From contig SBGP01000009.1 of the NCBI GenBank assembly GCA_006226595.1, positions 91,483-155,482 of the forward strand: 64,000 nucleotides of DNA, written 5' to 3'. Positions within the stretch are counted from its first letter, which is position 1. Each line of letters opens with the position of its first letter. This document shows, piece by piece, positions 50,817-58,878 of this stretch. A model generated the notes under the pieces. That model saw only the letters and a program-made list of their open reading frames with translations, ran no database searches and was not told where the DNA came from. The stretch comes from Deltaproteobacteria bacterium. Lineage in GTDB: Bacteria; Myxococcota_A; UBA796; GCA-2862545. Position numbers and translations under genes: made by a program.

Positions 50817-50842
50817 GGGGGATTTCCCCCGGAGTTTCTCCG
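50817..50842 (+). promoter_or_regulatory. Palindrome and Shine-Dalgarno-sequestering hairpin
   Basis: A perfect GGGGGA-TT-TCCCCC palindrome (50817-50830) is followed by CGGAG-TTT-CTCCG (50830-50842), which pairs the ribosome-binding GGAG with CTCC and includes the first base of the preferred GTG start at 50842. The first is a candidate protein site, the second a small translational gate for the secretory operon. Confidence 0.45.
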
Positions 50843-51474
50843 TGAGCCTCGCGTTCCTCATTGCCGTCGCCCTCGCTGGGCCGCCCTCGCAGGCGGACCT
50901 CGACGCGTGTGCGGCCGCGCAGGTGGCCAACGACTTCGACGGTTGGTCGGTCTATCTGGCCGAGCATCCGGACGGCATCTGCACGCGTGCTCCGGCGGCC
51001 GCCGACGTCGCGGACTGCCAGGACGCTCGCCTCGCCGGTGACCCGAACGCGTGGGGCGCGTACGCGGCGCTCCATCCGCGCGGCTTTTGCATCACCGAGG
51101 CCAAGGGTGTTCTGCACGCGAGCACCGACGACGAGGGCACGCTGCGACCGGCGGACACTCGCGGCACGCGAACCGCAGTCGGCGGCGCGGAGAAGGCCAC
51201 AGGCCCCACCGTGGCCCACGGCGCGCTGAGCGTCGACCAGATCGGCGAGGCCTTCGCGGGCTTCGTCGAGCCCGTGCGCGGCTGCGGCGAGGGCGTCGCC
51301 CGCGTGCACGCCGCGGTCCTCCCGAGCGGAGAGGTCGTGGACCTCGAGGTAGACGGCGTCGACGAGGAGGTCGCCGGTTGCGTGACCCTCGCCCTTCGCG
51401 GCAGGCTGGCCTTCCCCGCCAGCCCGGGTCCGACCCGCCTGGTGCACCGCCTGCCCCTGGATGCCGCCGAGTGA
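50842..51474 (+). CDS. Secreted protein of unknown function with Cys pairs
   Basis: A 210-aa protein. The start GTG 50842 (MSLAFLIAVALAG) gives a signal peptide and has GGAG at about 8 bp; the track of the frame further upstream at 50815 is less convincing. The mature protein has a helical repeat with Cys pairs (CAAAQVANDFDGWSVYLAEHPDGIC, then CQDARLAGDPNAWGAYAALHPRGFC) and a C-terminal TonB-like or VWA-like segment with two more Cys. No known family. It overlaps the next gene by GTGA. Confidence 0.75.
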   Translation: MSLAFLIAVALAGPPSQADLDACAAAQVANDFDGWSVYLAEHPDGICTRAPAAADVADCQDARLAGDPNAWGAYAALHPRGFCITEAKGVLHASTDDEGTLRPADTRGTRTAVGGAEKATGPTVAHGALSVDQIGEAFAGFVEPVRGCGEGVARVHAAVLPSGEVVDLEVDGVDEEVAGCVTLALRGRLAFPASPGPTRLVHRLPLDAAE

Positions 51475-53216
51475 GAGCACTCGCCCTTCTGTTCGTCCTC
51501 GCCATCTCTGGCCCCGCCTTCGCCGCCCCCCGGGTGGCCGTGGCCGCGCTCGAGAACCACACTGGAGACGCGTCGATGGACGGCGCTGGACCGGGCGTGG
51601 CCGCCGTCCTCACCAGCAAGTTCACCAAGGTCGAGGCCGTCGACGTGGTCGAGCGCGAGCGCATCGCCGAGCTGACCGCCGAGATCGAGCTCGGGCAGTC
51701 CGGACTCGTCGACCCGCGCACCGCCGCCGAGGCCGGGCGCATTCTCGGCGCCGACTTCATGGTCTTCGGCAGCATCTTCTCCGCCAAGCTGCCGTCGGTT
51801 GCCGTCACCTTGTGGGTCGTCGAGGTCGAGACCGGCAAGGTCATCGCGAGCCAGGAGGTCCGCGGCGAGGTCGGCGAGCGCGGCGAAGAGTTCTTCGTGC
51901 TCATCGACGAGCTTGCCTTCGCCATCCTCGACGCCCTCCAGCTACGCCTCGCGGCCCGTGACCGCATCGCCTTCGGTGAGGTCGACGTCCGCAAGCTCGA
52001 CACCGTCGACGTCTACGGCCGAGCCCTCGAGGCCCTCGAGAGCGGCAACGCCGGCGACGCCAAGCAGCTCTTGTCCAAGGCGGTGAGCCTCGAGCCCGAG
52101 TTCACCCTCGCCGAAGAGGCCCTGACCCGGCTCGCGGCCGAGGTCAGCTCGCGCCGGAGCGTGTGGGCGCACGAGGCGATCACGACCACCAAGGAGCGCT
52201 GGGCGCGGCTCGACGCCCGCATCGCGCCTGCCCTCGACGCGAAGGAGATCACCCCCGAGGTGCTCGCCCACCGAGCGCTCATCGCGCGGCGGGCCCTCAT
52301 GAACGGCGAGTTCGATCGCTACTTCGAGCTCGAGGAGCAGCGGATCGCCGACACCCAGGCCTACATCGAGTCGACCCGACCGGACACGGTGGTACCGGGT
52401 GCGTGGCCCCGCGACTTCTCGCCGAACAGCGACTTCTGGCGCGTGGCGCGCGACCTGCTCAAGGAGCTCGAGCTCGGCAACCAGGCGAGCTGGCAGTACA
52501 GCGACCTGTTCTTCTTTCCCTGGGAGATCCGGACGCAGCTGGCCGACACCCTGTTCGTCCTCGGCGAACCCGAGCAGGCCATGGCGCTGGCCATCGACAA
52601 CTACCAGCACCCCGGCTTCAAGAAGCACCCGTCCGAGGGCCCCCCACACCCCCAGCGTGTGTCCTACAAGTGGGAGCTGTGGCCGACCTACACCGCCCTC
52701 ACCCAGCAGGAGGTGCGCAAGGCCGAGCTCGCCGGAGACAAGAAGGCGTTGGTCGACGCCAACGACGACCTCGACAAGGCGCTGACCAAGGTCGAGGCTC
52801 ACAAGCGTCGCGTCGACGCCTACGAAGCCACCGCGCGCAAGCTCACTGCCGCTCCCCGGGACGCCGCCAGCCTGTCCAAGCTGGTCCAGGCCGAGGTCAA
52901 GTCCATCGACTCCGACGTGCTGCTGGCCTCCGGCCACGCACTGAAGGGCTACCGCGCGTACCTCGCGCGGGTCGAGTCGGGCGTGTACGAGCCGCTGCGC
53001 ACGAGTTCGGAGCGACGCTACCGGGATCTGTTCGAGGACCTCGCCGAGGCATGGCGAAAGACTGCCGATGCCGTGTTCCACGAGCACTGGTTCGTCGAGC
53101 AGCGCCTGCAGAACCTGCTCACGTACCAGGAACAGGTGCCTCCGGAGGGTGCCGAGGAAGAGGAGCGCTACCGCGAGCGGGTCGAGAGCGCGATCACCGG
53201 GGGCTACCGCCTATGA
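51471..53216 (+). CDS. CsgG-like periplasmic protein
   Basis: A 581-aa secreted protein. After a signal peptide (LALLFVLAISGPAFAA), residues about 20-175 match the CsgG/LpoB/FlgO type: VAVAALENHTGD, VVERERIAELTAEIELGQSG, DPRTAAEAGRILGADFMVFGSI. CsgG itself builds a curli secretion pore; here the long remaining helical region (about 190-581, with TPR-like and coiled-coil stretches) is unique. Not a lipoprotein. Start GTG 51471 overlaps the previous stop by 4 bp and its stop overlaps the next start by ATGA. Confidence 0.8.
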   Translation: MRALALLFVLAISGPAFAAPRVAVAALENHTGDASMDGAGPGVAAVLTSKFTKVEAVDVVERERIAELTAEIELGQSGLVDPRTAAEAGRILGADFMVFGSIFSAKLPSVAVTLWVVEVETGKVIASQEVRGEVGERGEEFFVLIDELAFAILDALQLRLAARDRIAFGEVDVRKLDTVDVYGRALEALESGNAGDAKQLLSKAVSLEPEFTLAEEALTRLAAEVSSRRSVWAHEAITTTKERWARLDARIAPALDAKEITPEVLAHRALIARRALMNGEFDRYFELEEQRIADTQAYIESTRPDTVVPGAWPRDFSPNSDFWRVARDLLKELELGNQASWQYSDLFFFPWEIRTQLADTLFVLGEPEQAMALAIDNYQHPGFKKHPSEGPPHPQRVSYKWELWPTYTALTQQEVRKAELAGDKKALVDANDDLDKALTKVEAHKRRVDAYEATARKLTAAPRDAASLSKLVQAEVKSIDSDVLLASGHALKGYRAYLARVESGVYEPLRTSSERRYRDLFEDLAEAWRKTADAVFHEHWFVEQRLQNLLTYQEQVPPEGAEEEERYRERVESAITGGYRL

Positions 53217-54208
53217 GCCTGCTCCTCACCATCGCCCTGGCCTACGCGAAGCCCGCGGTCACCCTCGCCGACATCTCGGACGACCGCAAGAACCCCACGA
53301 CCGTGTGGTTCACCGAGCCCCAGCGCCCACTCGAGGCCCGAAAGGCCGACGACTGCGAGTTCGTCGAAGAGGACTGGGAGATCCCGGCGGGCATGGTCGC
53401 CGAGGCCTTCGTCACCCACCCCAAGTGCGGCGAAGATCACCTGTTCCTCGACATGCGCGTGGCCATTGGCCCCCACCGAACGACGTGGGTGCGCGTCCAC
53501 CCGAGCCAGGTGTCGCTCGAGCCGCCGAAGAGCCCGAAGTGGGCCGGGGCGAGCACGGGCGAGGAGCGCTTCCTGCTCGTCGGCGGCCACTGGAAGCATC
53601 GCGGCGTCGCCATCGACCGGCCCGGTGAGCCAACCGAGTACCGCTTCTTCCCCGGGGAGCGCCTCGAGGTCCTCGACCCGGAGGTCGCGGTCGTGCGCAC
53701 GGCCGGAGGACGCCTGGTCCAGCTTCCCGAGAACTGGGCCGTCGAGCAGGACCACTTCCTCCGCGACAGCAAGCCCCACCTGCGGGAGGCCACCGACCGC
53801 CTCGTCGCGATGCGCGGCAAGTGGGAGGAGCGCGGGCTGATCGTCGACATCCCCTCGTCCGAGGAGATGCTCGCCAACGCCAAGGCCTGGGAGGGCCGGG
53901 TGTTCGTCATGGAGATCAAGCGCGCCCAGCTCTCGCACGCTCGCTACGACCGCGAGTGGGTCGACCCGGTCGGCCATCGCCACACCACCGCCTGCGGCAA
54001 CTACGTGCGCGAGATGGAGGCCTGTGGTGCCTATCAGCTCGACTACACGCCCTTCGGTGCCTGGGTGCCCGGCAACAGCGCCAACGTCCTCGTGCGCTTC
54101 GACGGCGTCGTCACCGAGGACGGCGTGAAGCTCCCGAAGCTCACGGTGCTCGCGCGCGGCATCTACGAAGCCGGGCTGCAGGTGAGCACGACGGTGGACG
54201 CGAAGTAG
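53213..54208 (+). CDS. Secreted protein of unknown function
   Basis: A 331-aa protein with a very short N-terminal hydrophobic segment (LLLTIALAYA) and no recognised family. It contains several His/Cys/Trp-rich segments (FVTHPKCGEDHLF, GHRHTTACGNYVREMEACGAYQLDY) and a beta-rich C-terminus. ATG 53213 is coupled to the CsgG-like gene by ATGA, so the two probably form one exported system with the upstream Cys-rich protein. Confidence 0.72.
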   Translation: MSLLLTIALAYAKPAVTLADISDDRKNPTTVWFTEPQRPLEARKADDCEFVEEDWEIPAGMVAEAFVTHPKCGEDHLFLDMRVAIGPHRTTWVRVHPSQVSLEPPKSPKWAGASTGEERFLLVGGHWKHRGVAIDRPGEPTEYRFFPGERLEVLDPEVAVVRTAGGRLVQLPENWAVEQDHFLRDSKPHLREATDRLVAMRGKWEERGLIVDIPSSEEMLANAKAWEGRVFVMEIKRAQLSHARYDREWVDPVGHRHTTACGNYVREMEACGAYQLDYTPFGAWVPGNSANVLVRFDGVVTEDGVKLPKLTVLARGIYEAGLQVSTTVDAK

Positions 54209-54264
54209 CCGCCCGCGGGTGGGTTCGCCGCCCCCCTCTGGCTATGGAACTGCCGGAGGCCTCG

Positions 54265-55194
54265 ATGCGCTACATCCTGCTCCTGCCGTTGCTTGGTTGC
54301 ACCCCGCAGTTCGACAGCTTCGCCGACGCCTGTATGGATCGAACGCCCGGCCAGGCCGCGTTCGACTCCAAGGAGGACGCGCCGGCGGTGAAGATGGTCC
54401 ACCGGGTCAACTGCTGGCGGCGGCTCGCGGGCGCCCGAAAGGTGCGCGTGTCCAAGCAGCTGAGCGACGCGGCCACGGCGCACGCCGAGTACGTCGTCAC
54501 CAACGGCTACGAGGCGACGAACGGCGGCCTGTTCGAGGACCCGAGCCTGCCCGGCTACACCGGCGAGGACCCGATCGAGCGCGGCATGAACTTCGGCTAC
54601 GACTGGGGGGCGTCGACCATCGCGTTCTGGGAGGCCACCGAGCCTCTCGCCCTGTACGACGCCGTCACCTATGCCGACATCCAGCTGCACGACATCTACG
54701 GTCGTCAGGTCGTGTTCCAGCCGGGACTCGAGGCGGTGGGCTACGGCCGCGCCGGCGACTGGGTGGTCAGCGAGTGGCACTACCAGTGGCCGACCAACTA
54801 CCACACCAATCGTCCGCTGATCTGGCCCCTCGAGGACATGACGAACGTGCCGATCTCGGCGCCGTTCCTCGATGACGACCTGCAGTACCGGACCCGTGGC
54901 TATGCGATCAGCGCGCACATGGGCAGCGCCAACGACGCGGACCTGTTCCAGTCGGACCCCTACGACATCCTGCTCAGGGCCGCCTCGCTCACCGGCCCCG
55001 ATGGAGAGGTCGAGATCAAGACGATGACCCCGTCGACCGCACTCGGGAACTTCCCGTACAGCGCCGCGATCATCCCGCTCGACCCGCTCGAGCCCGAGAC
55101 GACTTACACTGTATTCCTGGACCTCGCGTGGTCCGGGGAAGAGCGACAGATGGAGTGGTCGTTCACCACGGGCACCGAAGGAGTCGAGCTATGA
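54265..55194 (+). CDS. CAP/SCP-domain lipoprotein
   Basis: A 309-aa predicted lipoprotein. Signal peptide and lipobox LLGC-T place the lipidated Cys at about 12. Residues about 45-190 show the CAP (SCP/TAPS) pattern: VHRVNCWRRLAGARKVRVSKQLSDAATAHAEYV and YGRAGDWVVSEWHYQWPTNY. A C-terminal Ig-like (SbsA-type) domain ends with TYTVFLDLAW...MEWSFTTG. CAP proteins bind lipids or cell-wall material, often secreted; in bacteria their role is open. ATG 54265 is 5 bp after GGAGG. Overlaps the next gene by ATGA. Confidence 0.82.
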   Translation: MRYILLLPLLGCTPQFDSFADACMDRTPGQAAFDSKEDAPAVKMVHRVNCWRRLAGARKVRVSKQLSDAATAHAEYVVTNGYEATNGGLFEDPSLPGYTGEDPIERGMNFGYDWGASTIAFWEATEPLALYDAVTYADIQLHDIYGRQVVFQPGLEAVGYGRAGDWVVSEWHYQWPTNYHTNRPLIWPLEDMTNVPISAPFLDDDLQYRTRGYAISAHMGSANDADLFQSDPYDILLRAASLTGPDGEVEIKTMTPSTALGNFPYSAAIIPLDPLEPETTYTVFLDLAWSGEERQMEWSFTTGTEGVEL

Positions 55195-55799
55195 CCGACA
55201 AGCCTCCCGGCGGACTCTGGTTTCAGGCCGCGCACCGCAACAGGGAGCCCATCGGCGAGGTGCTCCGCGAAGTGCTTCCCGCCGAGGGCACCGTGGTCGA
55301 GATCGCCGCCGGCGGCGGCCAGCACGCCGCCTACTTCTCGGGCCTGTTCCCCCACCTGCGCTGGCAGCCCACCGAGCCGCAGGCGGACCGACGGGACTCG
55401 ATCGAAGCCTGGCGGGCCCACACCGGCCACCCGAACTTCCTCGCGCCCCTCGCGCTCGACGTCGAGGGCCCCTGGCCCATCGCGCGCGCCGACGCCATCT
55501 ACCTGGCAAACCTGCTGCACGTCTCACCGCGGACGGCGAGCACCGCACTGCTCCGGGGCGCGGCACGCGTCCTGGTTCCCGGAGCCCCGCTGTGCGTGTA
55601 TGGGCCGTTCACGCGAAATGGCGCCTTCACCACGCCCTCGAACGCGGAGTTCGACCAGACCGTGAAGGGCTGGCACCCGTCCTACGGCATTCGCGACCTC
55701 GAAGAGCTCGCTGCAGAGGCTGTCGATTACGGGCTTCATCTCGACGAGGTGCGCGACATGCCCGCGAACAACTTCCTCGTGGTGTGGCGCCGGCGGTAG
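55191..55799 (+). CDS. DUF938-family SAM-dependent methyltransferase-like protein
   Basis: A 202-aa protein. The pattern AAHRNREPIGEVL, EIAAGGGQHAAYFS (SAM-binding motif I), and the C-terminal NNFLVVWRRR is that of DUF938, a class I methyltransferase-like family of unknown substrate. ATG 55191 overlaps the CAP lipoprotein stop. The next gene starts 20 bp on. Methyl transfer is predicted from fold only. Confidence 0.85.
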   Translation: MTDKPPGGLWFQAAHRNREPIGEVLREVLPAEGTVVEIAAGGGQHAAYFSGLFPHLRWQPTEPQADRRDSIEAWRAHTGHPNFLAPLALDVEGPWPIARADAIYLANLLHVSPRTASTALLRGAARVLVPGAPLCVYGPFTRNGAFTTPSNAEFDQTVKGWHPSYGIRDLEELAAEAVDYGLHLDEVRDMPANNFLVVWRRR

Positions 55800-55819
55800 G
55801 CAGCGTTAGCCCACGAGGC

Positions 55820-58360
55820 ATGTCGCTCATCGTCCTCAAGTTCGGCGGAACCAGCGTCGCGTCGCGCGCGCGCTGGCAGACCATCCACGACATCGCGCAG
55901 ACGCGCCTCGCGGAGGGCCACCAGGTGATGCTGGTGTGCTCTGCGCTCTCGGGCGTCTCCGACCAGCTCGAAGCGCTGTGTCGCGCGGTGCTCGCCCAGG
56001 AGCACGACGAGGCGCTCGCAGCCCTCGTCGCTCGGCACGAGCAGCACGCTGCCGATCTCGGCGTCGACGCGTCGGTGGTGGCCGACGAGCTCGGCGACCT
56101 GTCGCGCCTCGCCGCCGGTGCGTCCCTGATCGGCGAGGTCTCCCCTCGCCTTCGCGCCCGCATCCTCTCGGCCGGCGAGATCCTCTCCACCCGCCTGGGT
56201 GCGGCCTTCCTCGCATCCCAGGGTGTGGACGCCGCGTGGGCCGACGCCCGGGCACTGCTCACCGCCGCCGATGACCGCGAGCGTGCCGAGGCCGACCGCA
56301 TCCTTTCCGCACGGGTGACCCACGAGGCCGAGCCCGCTCTGCACGACAAGCTCCCCGACGCACGCGTCATCGTCACCCAGGGCTTCATCGCCCGGGACCA
56401 GAGCGGCGGCACCGTGCTCCTCGGTCGCGGAGGCTCGGACACCTCCGCCGCCCTGCTCGCCGCAAAGCTCGGCGCGAGCCGATGCGAGATCTGGACCGAC
56501 GTTCCCGGCATGTACACGGCCAATCCCCGCCAGGTCCCGAGCGCGCGCCTGCTCACGCACCTCTCCTACGCCGAGGCCCAGGAGATCGCGACCTGCGGCG
56601 CCAAGGTGCTTCACCCGCGGTGCATTCCTCCGGTGCGGTCCGCGGGCATCGAGCTCCAGATCCGCTGCACGCAGGCGCCGGAGATGGCCGGCACGGTCAT
56701 CGACGACAAGGCCGCCGGCGAGGGCGTGAAGGCCGTGTCCTCACGCCGCGGCATCACCCTCGTCGAGATGGAGACCGTCGGCATGTGGCAGACGGTCGGC
56801 TTCCTCGCCCGCGCCTTCGCGGAGTTCGCGGCCCTGGGACTCTCCGTCGACCTCGTCAGCACCTCGGAGACCGGCGTCACCGTGTCGCTGGACCCGAGCC
56901 AGGGTGCCGACGAGCCGCGCCTGCAGCAGCTGCTCGAGCGCCTCTCCGCTCACTGCCGCCCACGCCTGGTCCGCGACACCGCCGCCGTGAGCCTGGTCGG
57001 CTCTGGCATCCGGCGAGTGCTCCACCGCCTGGGCCCGGTCCTCGAGCTGTTCGAGGAACATCGCATCCACATGGTGAGCCAGGCGTCGAGCGATCTGAAC
57101 CTGACCTTCGTCGTCGACGGCTCGCAGGAAGCGCGCCTGGTCGAGCGCCTGCACGACCGCCTGTTCGCGAGCCGCGCCGATCTCGGCCCTACCTGGCAGC
57201 ACAGCTTCGGCGTGGCCCGCCCCACCGAGGCGGTGCGCATGTGGTGGCAGGACCGCCGCGACGAGCTGGTGGCGATCGGCGAGCAGGGCTGTGCCTGGGT
57301 GTACGACGCTGCCACCGTGCGTGAGCGCGCCTCGAGCCTGGCCGGCCTCGCCCACGCGGACAAGGTGCTGTACGCGATGAAGGCGAACCCTCACGCCGCG
57401 GTGCTCCGAACCGTGCGCAACGCGGGGCTGGGCCTCGAGTGCGTCTCGGAAGGCGAGCTGACGCACGTGGCCGACACGCTCGGCGGGCTGCCCGAGGGCC
57501 AGGTGCTGTTCACCCCGAACTTTGCGCCGCGCAGCGAGTACGCGCGTGGCCTCGAGCTCGGCGTGCACGTCACCCTCGACAACCTGCACCCGCTCACGGC
57601 ATGGCCCGAGCTCTTCGCAGGCCGCGAGGTGTTCCTGCGCCTCGACCCAGGCCAGGGACGCGGGCACCACCACCACGTGAGGACCGCCGGCAAGGCCAGC
57701 AAGTTCGGCATTGCGTGGGAAGAGATGGACGCACTGACCGCGGCACTCGACCGCGCCGGCGCGACGGTGGCGGGGCTGCACGCCCACTCGGGCAGCGGCG
57801 TTCGCACGCCCGAGAACTGGGCACAGGTCGGCGCCTTCCTCGCGGAAGCCCTCGAGCGATTCCCCACCGCTCGCGTCCTCGACGTGGGTGGCGGCCTCGG
57901 TGTCGTCGAGCGCCCGGGACAGCAGGCCCTGGACCTCTCCGCGCTCGACCGCGAGCTGGCGCGCATCCGCGAGGGCAGTGGTCGCGAGATCTGGCTCGAG
58001 CCCGGTCGCTATGTCATCGCCGAGGCCGGCGTCCTGCTCGCCCGCGTCACGCAGATCAAGCGCAAGGGCAACGTCCGCTACGTCGGCGTCGACACCGGCA
58101 TGAACTCGCTCATCCGACCGGCCCTGTACGGCGCGTACCACCCGATCGTGAACCTCACGCGTCTCGACCAGCCGGCGACCTGGGAGGCCCACGTGGTCGG
58201 CCCGATCTGCGAGAGTGGCGACACGCTCGGCCGCGCGCGGCAGCTGCCGCCGACCGAAGAGGGCGACGTACTCCTCATCGGTGTCGCAGGCGCCTACGGC
58301 CGCGCCATGAGCAGCCACTACAACCATCGCGCCCCCGCGCGTGAAGTGTGGCTCGACTGA
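55820..58360 (+). CDS. lysAC: Bifunctional aspartate kinase/diaminopimelate decarboxylase
   Basis: An 846-aa fusion joining the first and last steps of lysine (and diaminopimelate) synthesis. Residues 1-460 are aspartokinase: KFGGTS at the start, GRGGSDTSAALLA, and two ACT regulatory domains (about 310-460) where lysine would inhibit. Residues about 470-846 are meso-diaminopimelate decarboxylase, a fold-III PLP enzyme (Lys in YAMKANPH; HAHSGSG; ESGDTLG near the end). Such fusions are known in Xanthomonadales. Start ATG 55820 follows GAGG. The next gene overlaps by 1 bp (TGATG). Confidence 0.93.
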   Translation: MSLIVLKFGGTSVASRARWQTIHDIAQTRLAEGHQVMLVCSALSGVSDQLEALCRAVLAQEHDEALAALVARHEQHAADLGVDASVVADELGDLSRLAAGASLIGEVSPRLRARILSAGEILSTRLGAAFLASQGVDAAWADARALLTAADDRERAEADRILSARVTHEAEPALHDKLPDARVIVTQGFIARDQSGGTVLLGRGGSDTSAALLAAKLGASRCEIWTDVPGMYTANPRQVPSARLLTHLSYAEAQEIATCGAKVLHPRCIPPVRSAGIELQIRCTQAPEMAGTVIDDKAAGEGVKAVSSRRGITLVEMETVGMWQTVGFLARAFAEFAALGLSVDLVSTSETGVTVSLDPSQGADEPRLQQLLERLSAHCRPRLVRDTAAVSLVGSGIRRVLHRLGPVLELFEEHRIHMVSQASSDLNLTFVVDGSQEARLVERLHDRLFASRADLGPTWQHSFGVARPTEAVRMWWQDRRDELVAIGEQGCAWVYDAATVRERASSLAGLAHADKVLYAMKANPHAAVLRTVRNAGLGLECVSEGELTHVADTLGGLPEGQVLFTPNFAPRSEYARGLELGVHVTLDNLHPLTAWPELFAGREVFLRLDPGQGRGHHHHVRTAGKASKFGIAWEEMDALTAALDRAGATVAGLHAHSGSGVRTPENWAQVGAFLAEALERFPTARVLDVGGGLGVVERPGQQALDLSALDRELARIREGSGREIWLEPGRYVIAEAGVLLARVTQIKRKGNVRYVGVDTGMNSLIRPALYGAYHPIVNLTRLDQPATWEAHVVGPICESGDTLGRARQLPPTEEGDVLLIGVAGAYGRAMSSHYNHRAPAREVWLD

Positions 58361-58878
58361 TGGAGATGGATCCAGTCGAGTACGTCGAGCGGCTGCACGC
58401 CGTCGTCGACCAGCTGGTCGAGCCCCTCACGGACCACCATGCGAGCCGCTTACAGTGCAAGCGAGGCTGCTTCGGCTGCTGCAGTGACGGACTGAGCGTG
58501 TTCGGTGTCGAGGCCGAGCTCATTCGTCGCAAGTTCCCCGAGGTGCTGCGCGAGCAACCCGGCCCAGAGGGCATGTGCGCCTTCCTCGACGCGGAGGGCG
58601 GATGCCGCGTGTACGCCCATCGCCCGTACGTTTGCCGGACCCAGGGACTCCCGCTTCGCTGGGGCTACGAGCAGGACGGCGAGGTCCTCGAGGGTCGCGA
58701 CATCTGCCCGCTGAACGCCGACGGAAAGCCCATCGAGGAGCTTTCTCCCGAGGAACTGTGGACCATCGGCCCCTTCGAGCATCGCCTTGCCGAGGCCCAG
58801 GCCGCGTTCGGAGCGTGCACCGAGGCCTGCTGCGATCGCGAGGACCTGCGAAGCCTGTTCGAGCCGCCTACACCGTAA
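58360..58878 (+). CDS. YkgJ-family cysteine cluster protein
   Basis: A 172-aa protein with a CxxGCxxCC-type metal site (CKRGCFGCC, residues 30-38) and further Cys at CAF, CRV, CRTQ, CPL and CTEACC, as in YkgJ/Fe-S or zinc-binding proteins. Function is not established for the family. Start ATG 58360 shares a base with the lysAC stop; MDPVEY at 58366 is an alternative. Overlaps the convergent fusion gene by 11 bp. Confidence 0.87.
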   Translation: MEMDPVEYVERLHAVVDQLVEPLTDHHASRLQCKRGCFGCCSDGLSVFGVEAELIRRKFPEVLREQPGPEGMCAFLDAEGGCRVYAHRPYVCRTQGLPLRWGYEQDGEVLEGRDICPLNADGKPIEELSPEELWTIGPFEHRLAEAQAAFGACTEACCDREDLRSLFEPPTP

